DNA from: Brevundimonas sp.
Lineage (GTDB): Bacteria > Pseudomonadota > Alphaproteobacteria > Caulobacterales > Caulobacteraceae
Reading direction: 5' to 3'
Length of the DNA stretch: 26,369 bases
Assembly (NCBI RefSeq): GCF_003248455.1
Contig: NZ_QFNM01000036.1
Location: 1-26,369, forward strand
Under the pieces are notes generated by a model. The model was given only the letters and a program-made list of their open reading frames with translations. It was not told the DNA's origin and searched no databases. The position numbers and the translations under genes were made by a program. Shown here piece by piece: positions 16,349-23,581 of the stretch (position 1 is the first letter of the stretch; each line of letters opens with the position of its first letter).

Positions 16349-17130
16349 TGCTGATCGACAGCCACGTGAACCTGCACGCGCCCCAGTTCGACGAGGACAG
16401 AGACGCGGTGATCGACCGCGCGCGGGCGGCGGGGGTCGGTCTGATGGTCGAGATCTCCGATCGGCTGACGACGTTCGAGGCCACGCACGGGCTGGCCATG
16501 GCCCATGACGACATCTGGTGCACGGCGGGGGTCCATCCGCACGAGGCCAAGGATGCGGCCGATCTGACGGCGGCGACGCTGGCGGAGCTGGCGCAGCGGC
16601 CCAAGGTGGTCGGCATCGGCGAATGCGGACTGGACTTCCACTATGACCTCAGCCCGCGCGAGGTTCAGGCGGCCGTGTTCCGCCAGCATGTCCGGGCGGC
16701 GCGCGAGACCGGCCTGCCGCTGGTGATCCACACCCGCGAAGCCGACGCGGCGATGGCGGACATCCTGCGCGCGGAATACGCCGCCGGGCCGTTCAAGATG
16801 TTGATGCACTGCTACACCAGCGGGGCGGAACTGGCGAAGATCGCTGCGGAAATGGGCGCCTGGTTCTCGGTGTCCGGCATCGCCACCTTCAAGGCCGCCG
16901 AGGACGTGCGGGCGGTGATCCGCGACATGCCGGGCGACCGGATCATAGTGGAGACCGACTGCCCCTATCTGGCGCCGATCCCGCACCGGGGACGGCGCAA
17001 CGAGCCGGCCTATGTCGGGCTGGTCCTGGACAAGCTGGCCGAAATCCGGGGCTGGAGCGCCGAAGAGGCGGAGCGGATCACGACCGAGGCCTTTTTCGGC
17101 CTGTTTGATCGGATACCGAAACCGGCATGA
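16348..17130 (+). CDS. tatD: TatD-family metal-dependent hydrolase (3'-5' DNase-like)
   Basis: A TIM-barrel amidohydrolase-like protein of 260 residues, the normal size; relatives are 3'-5' exonucleases. The start at ATG 16348 overlaps the holB stop. Motifs: GVHPHEAK, GECGLDFHYDLSPREVQ with the metal-bridging Glu, VIHTREAD, LMHCYTSG and VETDCPYLAP with the catalytic Asp. The first metal motif, normally D-S-H-x-H-L near the N-terminus, reads D-S-H-V-N-L-H: the second histidine of the HxH pair is Asn8, with a His two residues later (H10). Whether this alters metal binding is unknown; it may be common in this lineage. In many alphaproteobacteria metG separates holB and tatD; here the two genes overlap. 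Confidence 0.9.
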   Translation: MLIDSHVNLHAPQFDEDRDAVIDRARAAGVGLMVEISDRLTTFEATHGLAMAHDDIWCTAGVHPHEAKDAADLTAATLAELAQRPKVVGIGECGLDFHYDLSPREVQAAVFRQHVRAARETGLPLVIHTREADAAMADILRAEYAAGPFKMLMHCYTSGAELAKIAAEMGAWFSVSGIATFKAAEDVRAVIRDMPGDRIIVETDCPYLAPIPHRGRRNEPAYVGLVLDKLAEIRGWSAEEAERITTEAFFGLFDRIPKPA

Positions 17131-17921
17131 GCATCGAGGTCGTCATTCTGGGCAGCGGATCGTCGGGCGGGGTGCCGCGCGGCGATGGCGACTGGGGCGC
17201 CTGCGATCCGGCCGAGCCGCGCAATCGGCGCACCCGCTGTTCGATGCTGGCGCGCCAGTCCGGGCCGGACGGCGCGACCCACGTGCTGATCGACACCTCG
17301 CCGGACCTGCGCGAACAGATGCTGGCCAGCGGGACGACGCACGTCGATGCGGTGCTCTACACCCACGACCATGCCGACCAGACCCACGGGATCGACGATC
17401 TGCGCACCTTCGCCGCGCGGGCGAGAAGGCGGATTCCGGCCTGGATGGATGCGGCGACGCGGGCGTCGCTGACGCATCGGTTCGACTATATCTTCGAGAT
17501 GAAGCTGGGCTATCCGCCGCTGCTGGAAGCGCGGACCATCCCGCCGCATGGGACGGCCTGGTCGGTCGAGGGCGCGGGCGGGGCGATCCCGGTCACGACC
17601 TTCGATCAGGCGCACGGGCCGATCCGCTCGGTCGGCTACCGGCTGGGCGACATGGCCTATTCCAGCGACGTCTCGGACCTGGACGAGGCGGCGCTGAGGG
17701 CCGTGGCCGGTTGCCAGGTCTGGATCGTCGACGCCCTGCGCTACACGCCCCATCCGACCCACGCCCACCTGGATCGGGCGCTGGAGTGGATCGCCGCCGC
17801 CGAGGTGGAGCGGGCGGTGCTGACGAACCTGCATATAGACATGGATTACAACCAGCTGTCGGCGCTGGTTCCCGACAACGTCGAGGTCGGCTTCGACGGC
17901 TGGCGCCGCATGATCGGCTAG
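17127..17921 (+). CDS. MBL-fold metallo-hydrolase (PhnP-like)
   Basis: A metallo-beta-lactamase-fold protein of 264 residues whose ATG overlaps the tatD stop (ATGA). It resembles PhnP-type phosphodiesterases in having an N-terminal strand EVVILGSGSSGGVPRGD and a cysteine pair in the early loop (GACDP and TRCSM), as seen in PhnP-like zinc sites. The metal motif, canonically HxHxDH, reads H80-D-H82-A-D84-Q85, with H87 two residues further. Later ligands may include Asp in YSSDVSDLDEA and His in TPHPTHAHLDRA and TNLHIDMDY. The usual alphaproteobacterial position after tatD supports a real ortholog; the substrate is not known. It is the last core gene before the island. Confidence 0.87.
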   Translation: MSIEVVILGSGSSGGVPRGDGDWGACDPAEPRNRRTRCSMLARQSGPDGATHVLIDTSPDLREQMLASGTTHVDAVLYTHDHADQTHGIDDLRTFAARARRRIPAWMDAATRASLTHRFDYIFEMKLGYPPLLEARTIPPHGTAWSVEGAGGAIPVTTFDQAHGPIRSVGYRLGDMAYSSDVSDLDEAALRAVAGCQVWIVDALRYTPHPTHAHLDRALEWIAAAEVERAVLTNLHIDMDYNQLSALVPDNVEVGFDGWRRMIG

Positions 17922-17984
17922 GCTGCGTCCGGCCTGTCGGATGGGCGAGGGCCGGCGCCGCTCGTCAAATCTGGGGATGGACGA

Positions 17985-18029
17985 TGGTGGGTGATCACAG
18001 GTTCGAACTGTGGACCCGCTGATTAAGAG
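17985..18029 (-). pseudogene. 3' half of tRNA-Lys(CTT): integration site (att) remnant
   Basis: Read on the minus strand: anticodon loop CTCTTAA (18029-18023, anticodon CTT), 3' anticodon strand TCAGC, variable loop GGGTC, perfect T-arm CACAG/CTGTG around TTCGAAC (18012-17996), acceptor strand ATCACCC, discriminator A and encoded CCA (17987-17985). Everything 5' of the anticodon loop is missing: the bases beyond 18029 do not pair with TCAGC and show no D-arm or 5' GGGTGAT. A break exactly at the anticodon loop next to a tyrosine recombinase gene is the mark of an attachment site. A reconstituted full tRNA-Lys should lie at the other end of the island, outside this window. Confidence 0.85.
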
Positions 18030-18084
18030 AACCCGTTCTTCGGTTTTCCGGACCCCGCCGATTGCACGCTAGGGCACGATCAAG

Positions 18085-18125
18085 CAATTGAAATAATTGA
18101 CACTTTATACCCTCTAGAGCAGATT
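18085..18125 (+). promoter_or_regulatory. AT-rich spot with inverted repeat and TTGACA, possible integrase promoter or accessory-protein site
   Basis: CAATT (18085-18089) and AATTG (18095-18099) form an inverted repeat inside the most AT-rich stretch of the area. TTGACA at 18097-18102 matches a consensus -35 box, but no good -10 box lies 16-18 bases downstream. It could bind a bending protein in the recombination complex. Confidence 0.3.
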
Positions 18126-18171
18126 TGGCGTGTTCTTCGCATTTCGAGAAACAGACTCTCGAGCCGGAGTT

Positions 18172-18218
18172 CACCGTCCTAATCACCGTCCTAATGGGGG
18201 ATTTCGGCACCGTCCTAA
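18172..18218 (+). repeat. Three 11-bp direct repeats (CACCGTCCTAA) in 12-bp register, putative integrase arm sites
   Basis: Identical copies lie at 18172-18182, 18184-18194 and 18208-18218; start-to-start spacing is 12 and 24 bp. They sit between the tRNA break and the integrase gene, where arm-type binding sites occur in attP regions of lambda-type integrases. The first two copies form a perfect 12-bp tandem repeat (TCACCGTCCTAA twice). Confidence 0.6.
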
Positions 18219-18237
18219 CGCCGAAAACGTCAGCAAA

Positions 18238-19758
18238 ATGCCCGATCAGCGCCTCGCTCTAACGGACAAAATTCTCATCGGCATGCCCTTCGCCAGAAGC
18301 GGGCAGATCGTGGTCCGCGACACCGAACAACCCGGCTTCGCGGTGCGGATCGGCGCCGCGACCAAGACCTTCATCATCCAGGCGGACTTGCGACGGGAGG
18401 ACGGCGGTCGATCCACCATCAAGATGAAGGTGTGCGAGGTCGGCGAGCTCAACACGCGCGACGCCAGAACCAAGGCGAGGGGCCTGCTGCTTCTGATCGC
18501 CTCTGGAGAGGACCCGCGTCCCAAGAAGAAGGTTGAGATCCTGGCCGAGGCCAGAGCGGCAGAGCAGGCTGCGGATGAGGCGGCGCGTGTCGCGCCTCTC
18601 GGCATCCCGACCCTGCGAGAGGCTTGGTCGCGATTCAGGGTCTCCCACCTGGAGCGAAAGAAGCGAAGCCCCGCCACCATCCGGGGGTACGCAGACCATA
18701 TGGAGCGTCTGTTCGCGGATTGGCTCGATCGTCCGTTGTCCGAGCTCGGCGACGAACCTCGACTTCTCGCGGATCGCCACGACCTGATCAGTGAGAACAA
18801 CGGGCCGGCGATCGCCAACGGCGCGATGCGCAGCTTCCGGGCCATCTACAACCACGCGCGGAAGACATGCCGCGCCCTGCCGCCGGAGAACCCAGCGGCC
18901 GCAGTCGACTGGAATCCCGAACAGCGCAAGGACACCGCCATGGGCGTGACCGACCTGCCGGGCTGGTTCGAGCAACTTGCCCGGATCGCCAATCCGATCC
19001 GGCGCGAGTTCCACCTGATGACCCTGCTGTCGGGCTCGCGCCCGGAGGTGCTGAAGAATGTCCGTGTCACCGATCTCGACCTGAAGAACCGGGTCATGCA
19101 CATGTCCAAGCCCAAGGGCGGGGAGGTGAAGGCCTTCGATATCCCGCTGTCGCGCGCGATGATGGAGTCGATCTTCCGGCTTCGGCGGATCGGGCCGATC
19201 ATCTACCCGCAGAGCGGACGCGAGTGGCTGTTCCCGAGCGACGCGCCCTGCGGCCATATCACCGAGCACAAGGAAGACCGGGCTGTCTTGAGCCACTGGG
19301 GCAATGACCTACGCCAGACCTATCGGACGCTGGCGCAGGCGGCCGAGGTCTCCGAGGTCGATATGCATCTGCTGATGAACCACGCCCTGCCGGGCGTGAA
19401 CTCCGGCTACATCACCCGATCGAAGCTGATGCGCGATCACCTGCGGGCTCAGCAGGAGCGGCTGTCCGCCTTCTTCATTGGCGCGGCCGTCAAGCGCGGT
19501 CGTGTGTCCAGCGATGAACTCAGCCGTTGGCTCAACAGCACCAGCCGGGCCGTGCTCGACGACCTCATGGCTGAGGATCCCGACGCCGTCCGCCTAAAGG
19601 CGGGGCCACGTGCCGCGCTGCGCAAGCTGGAAGTCCAGGCCGCGCGTATTTCGGTCCATGCCCTGCCGACGGTCCTTATCGATCCGCCGTCTCGCAGAAG
19701 CCGGCGGCCGGTCAAACTCGCGGTGGGAGACGCGCCTCCAGGCCGCACGATCGGTTGA
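18238..19758 (+). CDS. Tyrosine recombinase/integrase with N-terminal arm-binding (DUF4102-like) domain
   Basis: A 506-residue site-specific recombinase. I choose ATG 18238 because the arm-binding domain starts just after it (LTDKILIG... PGFAVRIGAATKTFIIQ) and the earlier open frame from GTG 18130 runs through the direct repeats. Next are the core-binding domain (about 120-225; SPATIRGYADHMERLFADWL) and the catalytic domain: Arg268 in LLSGSRPEV, Lys291/293 in MSKPKG, box II N356-D-L-R359, His382 in LLMNH and nucleophile Tyr391 in NSGYIT. The first His of the usual HxxR is Asn here. About 115 residues follow the tyrosine, a longer tail than most relatives have. It lies 0.2 kb from the tRNA-Lys remnant and points away from it; it converges on the OLD gene with 15 bp between them. 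It should catalyse integration and excision of the island. Confidence 0.88.
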   Translation: MPDQRLALTDKILIGMPFARSGQIVVRDTEQPGFAVRIGAATKTFIIQADLRREDGGRSTIKMKVCEVGELNTRDARTKARGLLLLIASGEDPRPKKKVEILAEARAAEQAADEAARVAPLGIPTLREAWSRFRVSHLERKKRSPATIRGYADHMERLFADWLDRPLSELGDEPRLLADRHDLISENNGPAIANGAMRSFRAIYNHARKTCRALPPENPAAAVDWNPEQRKDTAMGVTDLPGWFEQLARIANPIRREFHLMTLLSGSRPEVLKNVRVTDLDLKNRVMHMSKPKGGEVKAFDIPLSRAMMESIFRLRRIGPIIYPQSGREWLFPSDAPCGHITEHKEDRAVLSHWGNDLRQTYRTLAQAAEVSEVDMHLLMNHALPGVNSGYITRSKLMRDHLRAQQERLSAFFIGAAVKRGRVSSDELSRWLNSTSRAVLDDLMAEDPDAVRLKAGPRAALRKLEVQAARISVHALPTVLIDPPSRRSRRPVKLAVGDAPPGRTIG

Positions 19759-19773
19759 TCTGCGGGGGCCGTG

Positions 19774-21591
19774 TCATTCCGACGCTGTGAGGAATGTCCA
19801 AGCCGCAGCGGCGACGCTGTCGATCTGTTCTAGTGGCAAAGACTTCTCCGCCCGAGCCGCGAAGCGCGCTTTGAAATCGTCCGGCACGCCTCGGGAGAAG
19901 AACCAGTCAACCGAACCGGGCTCAGCAGCACGCAGGGGAGCGGCTGCCGACTGCGACAACGCCTTGTGATAGTTTTCATGGATGCTGGCGCGAGACGCCT
20001 CGGCTTCGTCGGCGCCGATAACATCCAGGCAAAGCTCCGCCGCGAGCGTCGCTGGGTAGAGGAACTCGGACGTGAAGAAGAGTTGGTCGAGACGGATGCC
20101 ATATGTTTCGGCGAACGCCCGGCTCTCTGAAGACTGCGGCAGCAGCCAGACCCCCAGCTTCTTGGAGACGACGCAGATATCGGCAGGCGGTGCGACGCCA
20201 CAGATATTTCGATGCGCTCGACGACCGGCGCCGTCGTTGTCGAACAGGAACAACACCGGAGCTTCCTGATGAAGGGCGCCAGCCAGAAGCAGTTTGGGAA
20301 GCAGCTCTGTGGTGGTCGCTGGCGTTCCATCGAGAATCCGAACGTTGATGGCCGCCTTGCTATGCCCGGCGCGAGCGAACGCGCTTTCCAGCAAAGCCTT
20401 GTCGTGGCGCCCCTCCACGAAGACAGTCGGCACCGTCAGAGCTTCGAGCTTGGCACGCAGTGAAGTGCTTTCGCGCTCAAGCTCGTCGCGTTCCTTCTTC
20501 AGTTCTCCCCAATGTCGGATCAGGTACGGGAGCTGGAGGAGGCTGGCCTCCTTCATTCGCGCCTCAGCGTCCTCCAGATTATCAATCACGCTGATGGCGT
20601 TCTTCGGCGTTACGGGATCAGCGCCTTCGCCATTGGCGCGCTGCTTCGAAACAAAGACGCGACGAATGTCCGTCTTCGTCTGTTCGGAGTTCGACAGATA
20701 GAAGGCGGGGGAGTGACTCGTGATGAACACCTGTGTGTCAGAGCGGGCCGCGATCACCGCAAAGCGTTCCGCCTCCGCGTCAGCAGCGCCGAGATCCAAC
20801 GAGTTCTCGGGCTCCTCGAAGCCCCAGATGAAGAACTTCTTCCCAGATTCATTGTCGTTGATGTAGCGCAGCAGCTCCGGCAAATGGCGGGCTTTCACCC
20901 CGTCGCCCTTTTGACGCAAGAGCGAGTGCCCGTCTTCGCCATGAGCAAAGTCCAGGGAGCGGAACAGCAGTCCCATATCCGTCGGTGCGGCCAGCCGAGT
21001 CGTTGAACCAAACAACTTGCTAAGACCGTCCGACAGTCCGCTCGTCTGGCTTCTGATCGCATCTACGAATGTGTCGGTCGCCGTCTCGAACCCGCTGCTT
21101 TCGGCGGTCGCCGCGTACATCCGCTCGATCAGATCGCCGAAGACGTTCAGGTCCTTGATGGCCGGAATGTAGGTGAAGTCGATCTGATTGAGGAATCGGG
21201 TGAGCTGTATCCGCGACGCCTTCGACAGGCCGCGAGGCAACGTCTCCGTCATGTCGCCATCGATGTTCCACTGTCGCTTGATCGAAACAGTCTCGCCTAG
21301 AGATGCCCGGTAGTTCGAAGGCACATTGAAGTCGACGCGAATGGCGATGAACTGCCGACCCTTCGCTGCCTTGGCGGCGTCGCGGCGGATGTCACTGAAG
21401 TCCAGGTCAAAGTCGATCTCGCCGCGACCCGGCTCGGTCTCCTCGTTGAAGAAGAGGTTCAGAGCCCTCAGAAGGTTCGACTTGCCGCTGTCGTTGCGAC
21501 CAAACACGACGTTCATGTCGCCGGGTCGATCAAGGCTCGCTGTGTAGAGGGAGCGGAGGTAGCTGATTTCGATGCGACGAATGAGTTTCAT
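19774..21591 (-). CDS. OLD-family ATP-dependent nuclease (ABC-type ATPase plus TOPRIM domain)
   Basis: A 605-residue protein. The N-terminal ATPase has Walker A GRNDSGKS at 31-38, a degenerate signature region KGDGVKARHLPELL (228-241), Walker B FIWGFEEPE with Glu259-Glu260, D-loop ENSLDL and switch His293 in ITSHS. A charged coiled coil (about 361-384) leads to a C-terminal TOPRIM domain with Glu393 in VFVEGRHDKALLE and D451-N-D453 in LFLFDNDGAG, the metal-binding residues of OLD nucleases. Family members include phage P2 Old and GajA of Gabija. No UvrD-like helicase (GajB) gene is adjacent, so by architecture this is a stand-alone (class 1-like) OLD protein. The likely role is anti-phage defence or nucleic-acid cleavage on a trigger; the trigger is unknown. 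Start ATG 21591, divergent from the ABC-3C operon. Confidence 0.85.
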   Translation of the reverse strand: MKLIRRIEISYLRSLYTASLDRPGDMNVVFGRNDSGKSNLLRALNLFFNEETEPGRGEIDFDLDFSDIRRDAAKAAKGRQFIAIRVDFNVPSNYRASLGETVSIKRQWNIDGDMTETLPRGLSKASRIQLTRFLNQIDFTYIPAIKDLNVFGDLIERMYAATAESSGFETATDTFVDAIRSQTSGLSDGLSKLFGSTTRLAAPTDMGLLFRSLDFAHGEDGHSLLRQKGDGVKARHLPELLRYINDNESGKKFFIWGFEEPENSLDLGAADAEAERFAVIAARSDTQVFITSHSPAFYLSNSEQTKTDIRRVFVSKQRANGEGADPVTPKNAISVIDNLEDAEARMKEASLLQLPYLIRHWGELKKERDELERESTSLRAKLEALTVPTVFVEGRHDKALLESAFARAGHSKAAINVRILDGTPATTTELLPKLLLAGALHQEAPVLFLFDNDGAGRRAHRNICGVAPPADICVVSKKLGVWLLPQSSESRAFAETYGIRLDQLFFTSEFLYPATLAAELCLDVIGADEAEASRASIHENYHKALSQSAAAPLRAAEPGSVDWFFSRGVPDDFKARFAARAEKSLPLEQIDSVAAAAWTFLTASE

Positions 21592-21890
21592 GAAATGGCG
21601 AGATCACGGCCCGACCGGTCTGGTAGCGAGCAGGGTGGAAGAATCGGCGGACAGCGCCACCATTGAGCGAATCCGTACCACCTCCAACGTTCTAGTACAG
21701 GTAGACAAGATCAGACCCCTCTATCCCTAACACGCCACGGGCGCGCGGTTCTGGCGGCAATTAGTCGGAGCAGGCTGGTGTGATCTCGCTCGGGGCCTAC
21801 CAGGCGGACGCGTGGCCGAATGGGCCTCAGGGTTGTGGCGTCTTAAGGTCAAGCTGCTACAACGGGGTACTGGACTCGGATCATTTGACT
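21592..21890. promoter_or_regulatory. Divergent control region between OLD nuclease and ABC-3C operon
   Basis: About 300 bp between ATG 21591 (minus) and ATG 21891 (plus). It must hold promoters for both units, but no clear -35/-10 pair or strong repeat is visible. An open frame from GTG 21780, with GGAG at 21767-21770, runs into the nuclease gene; its first 37 codons are Cys/Gly-rich and look unlike a domain. No regulator or Xis gene is visible here. Confidence 0.4.
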
Positions 21891-23102
21891 ATGGGCGCCG
21901 CCACCCCGCATTCCGCTGAAGCTTCGGCTTTGGGCTTCTACTTTCAGTCATTTGTCGGTCTGAGCACGCTTGTTGGCCAGGCTGACGACTCGGCGATCGT
22001 CGCTGTCGAGCGTGCTGATGATGTCGAGCTGAAGGTCAACAGCGAGACCCTCCTGTATCAGCTCAAGCACTCCATGGGGGAAAACCCGCCCGCCGTCACA
22101 TTGGCCTCTCGCGCCCTCTGGAGAACGCTTAAAGTCTGGATCGACTTGCTACCTAGTCTCGCGCTTGCCGAGACCAGTTTCCATCTCGTGACGGTCGGCG
22201 AACTCGGTGCGGACAGCGAGCTAACGGCACTTCGGACGCCTGGCTCAAAGCGTGAGGCCTTGGTCGCCGCGCTCGTGAAGGAGGCGGAGCGGGTCGCGCA
22301 AGAGCGTGAGGCTGCGAAGGCAGAGGGAAAGAAGATTCCACACGCCGATCGGGCGGACGGCTGCGACGCGTTTCTCAAGCTGTCGGCATCCGTTCGACTG
22401 AACCTTCTCCGTCGCATCCATGTCGTCACAGGCGCCGCGACGATCGACCAGATGGAGGCTGAGATTGCTTCGAAGCTCCATCAGATTCGGGAGCGTGACC
22501 GTCCACAGATCGCGAGGTCTCTAATTGAGTGGTGGGACCGCCAGGTCGTGTATGCCCTCTGCGGTCGCCGCCAACGTTTCATCGGGCGAGACGAATTGCT
22601 TCAGGAGATTGCCGAGAGGATCTCGGACATTGAGCACGAGGTTCTGATGCCAGACTTCGAGCTCATGGTTCCACCGGCCGACTATCAGCCGGAGGGACTT
22701 CTGACGCGTCAGATCGCTCTGGTTGGAGGCGGCAATTCCGATATTGCCTGGGCTATCCGCGAGGAATGGCGGGCACGCCAACAGCGAGCGAAATGGATCG
22801 TTGATCGACCCGCAATGGCGTCCAAAATTGAGCGGCACGACGCGATCATGCGCGAGGAATGGTCTGATCGGCACGGGCGGATCGTCGACGACTGCGTCAG
22901 TGTGGGCGAGGACGAAAAGCGCGCCAGCGGTCTAGGATTGCTGCGCTGGACGCATGGGGACGCCCCCAAGGCGATTGAGCCGATATCTCCAGGCTGGCAG
23001 GCGCCATTCTACGTCAGGGGTAGCTTTCAGGTTCTCGCCATAAACAGGGAAGTGGGCTGGCATCCTGACTACGTCGAGCGCCTCAAGGATGATGAGGCAT
23101 GA
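21891..23102 (+). CDS. ABC-3C system effector: Cap4/DUF4297-like PD-(D/E)xK nuclease with ABC-3C C-terminal domain
   Basis: First gene of a three-gene conflict system; 403 residues from ATG 21891 (an upstream in-frame GTG at 21780 would add 37). The N-terminal 90 residues read as a restriction-endonuclease-like domain of the Cap4/DUF4297 type: A-L-G-F-Y-F-Q-S-F (13-21), V-E40, R-A-D43-D44-V-E, then L-L-Y-Q57-L-K59-H, i.e. the E...D...QxK active-site pattern. A basic, helical middle follows. The last 120 residues contain AIREEWRARQQRAKW and HDAIMREEWSDR, resembling the 'YYRAYEQRSxW...EW' pattern of ABC-3C C-terminal domains, which tether the effector to the other components. I infer a DNase unleashed by the ATPase on invasion. 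Its stop overlaps the next start (ATGA). Confidence 0.78.
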   Translation: MGAATPHSAEASALGFYFQSFVGLSTLVGQADDSAIVAVERADDVELKVNSETLLYQLKHSMGENPPAVTLASRALWRTLKVWIDLLPSLALAETSFHLVTVGELGADSELTALRTPGSKREALVAALVKEAERVAQEREAAKAEGKKIPHADRADGCDAFLKLSASVRLNLLRRIHVVTGAATIDQMEAEIASKLHQIRERDRPQIARSLIEWWDRQVVYALCGRRQRFIGRDELLQEIAERISDIEHEVLMPDFELMVPPADYQPEGLLTRQIALVGGGNSDIAWAIREEWRARQQRAKWIVDRPAMASKIERHDAIMREEWSDRHGRIVDDCVSVGEDEKRASGLGLLRWTHGDAPKAIEPISPGWQAPFYVRGSFQVLAINREVGWHPDYVERLKDDEA

Positions 23103-23581
23103 TTGCTCATGACATATACGCTGAGACCAACCCCGCCTGGGGCGCATGGGTGCTCAGCAGTTTCATCAGGGGCTTCAGCGAAGCTGGCGCGCAGGGCGTA
23201 GATCTCCCGATCGCCTATCTGGCCCTGCCGATCTGCCTGTCCGGCGACCTTCTCAGCACGTTTGACGGCACCAACAAGAAGACTGGGTTGCGCGAGTGGG
23301 TCGAACGCAGTCCCCAGATCCAGTTGGAGCTCGGCGATCGCCTTAACGGGTCGCTTCGCATCGTGAGCGAGGCCGTGCGTCTTGGCTGCTTCACCAATGC
23401 CGTCCGACTGGACACTGAGGGGCGTCTGCTCGTGGGGTCGCTACCTCTCAAGACCGACCTGGCGAAGGGGCTATCGCCAGCGCTCGCCGGCCCGGTCAAA
23501 CGTGCGGACCGACTCGGATATTGGATGGGGATGGCCGGCTCCACCAAAACAATCTTCGATATTGTGGGGATCAGTCTTTGA
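23099..23581 (+). CDS. ABC-3C system middle component
   Basis: A 160-residue protein whose ATG overlaps the effector stop and whose TGA overlaps the ATPase TTG start. It begins IYAETNPAWGAWVLSSFIRGF, has a central LPIAYLALPICLSGDLLSTF and ends KRADRLGYWMGMAGSTKTIFDIVGISL. Features such as 'NPA..' near the N-terminus, the 'LPLVLH/LPI' strand and a C-terminal helix ending in a gly-hydrophobic tail fit the small middle component that always lies between effector and DUF3732 ATPase genes in ABC-3C loci. No catalytic motif is seen; it is thought to be an adaptor. The assignment rests mainly on position, size and coupling. Confidence 0.72.
   Translation: MIAHDIYAETNPAWGAWVLSSFIRGFSEAGAQGVDLPIAYLALPICLSGDLLSTFDGTNKKTGLREWVERSPQIQLELGDRLNGSLRIVSEAVRLGCFTNAVRLDTEGRLLVGSLPLKTDLAKGLSPALAGPVKRADRLGYWMGMAGSTKTIFDIVGISL

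Noticed and set aside
18028..18039. AGAAC-CC-GTTCT inverted repeat at the tRNA break
   Set aside because: Could be a core recombinase site, but the arms are only 5 bp and it lies mostly outside the tRNA identity block, so the evidence is too thin to call it.
18130..18237. Extension of the integrase to GTG 18130
   Set aside because: The 36 extra codons run through the direct repeats, lack a ribosome site and resemble no integrase N-terminus.
19774..21591. Gabija (GajA) or PARIS identity for the OLD-like gene
   Set aside because: No UvrD-type helicase follows, and the ATPase and TOPRIM parts are in one protein, unlike AriA/AriB; only the broader OLD family is supported.
21811..21895. tRNA-like string (GTGGCCGAATGG, then TCTTAAG) upstream of the ABC-3C nuclease
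   Set aside because: It resembles a D-arm, but there is no complementary acceptor stem, anticodon stem or T-loop (TTCRA). Chance similarity.
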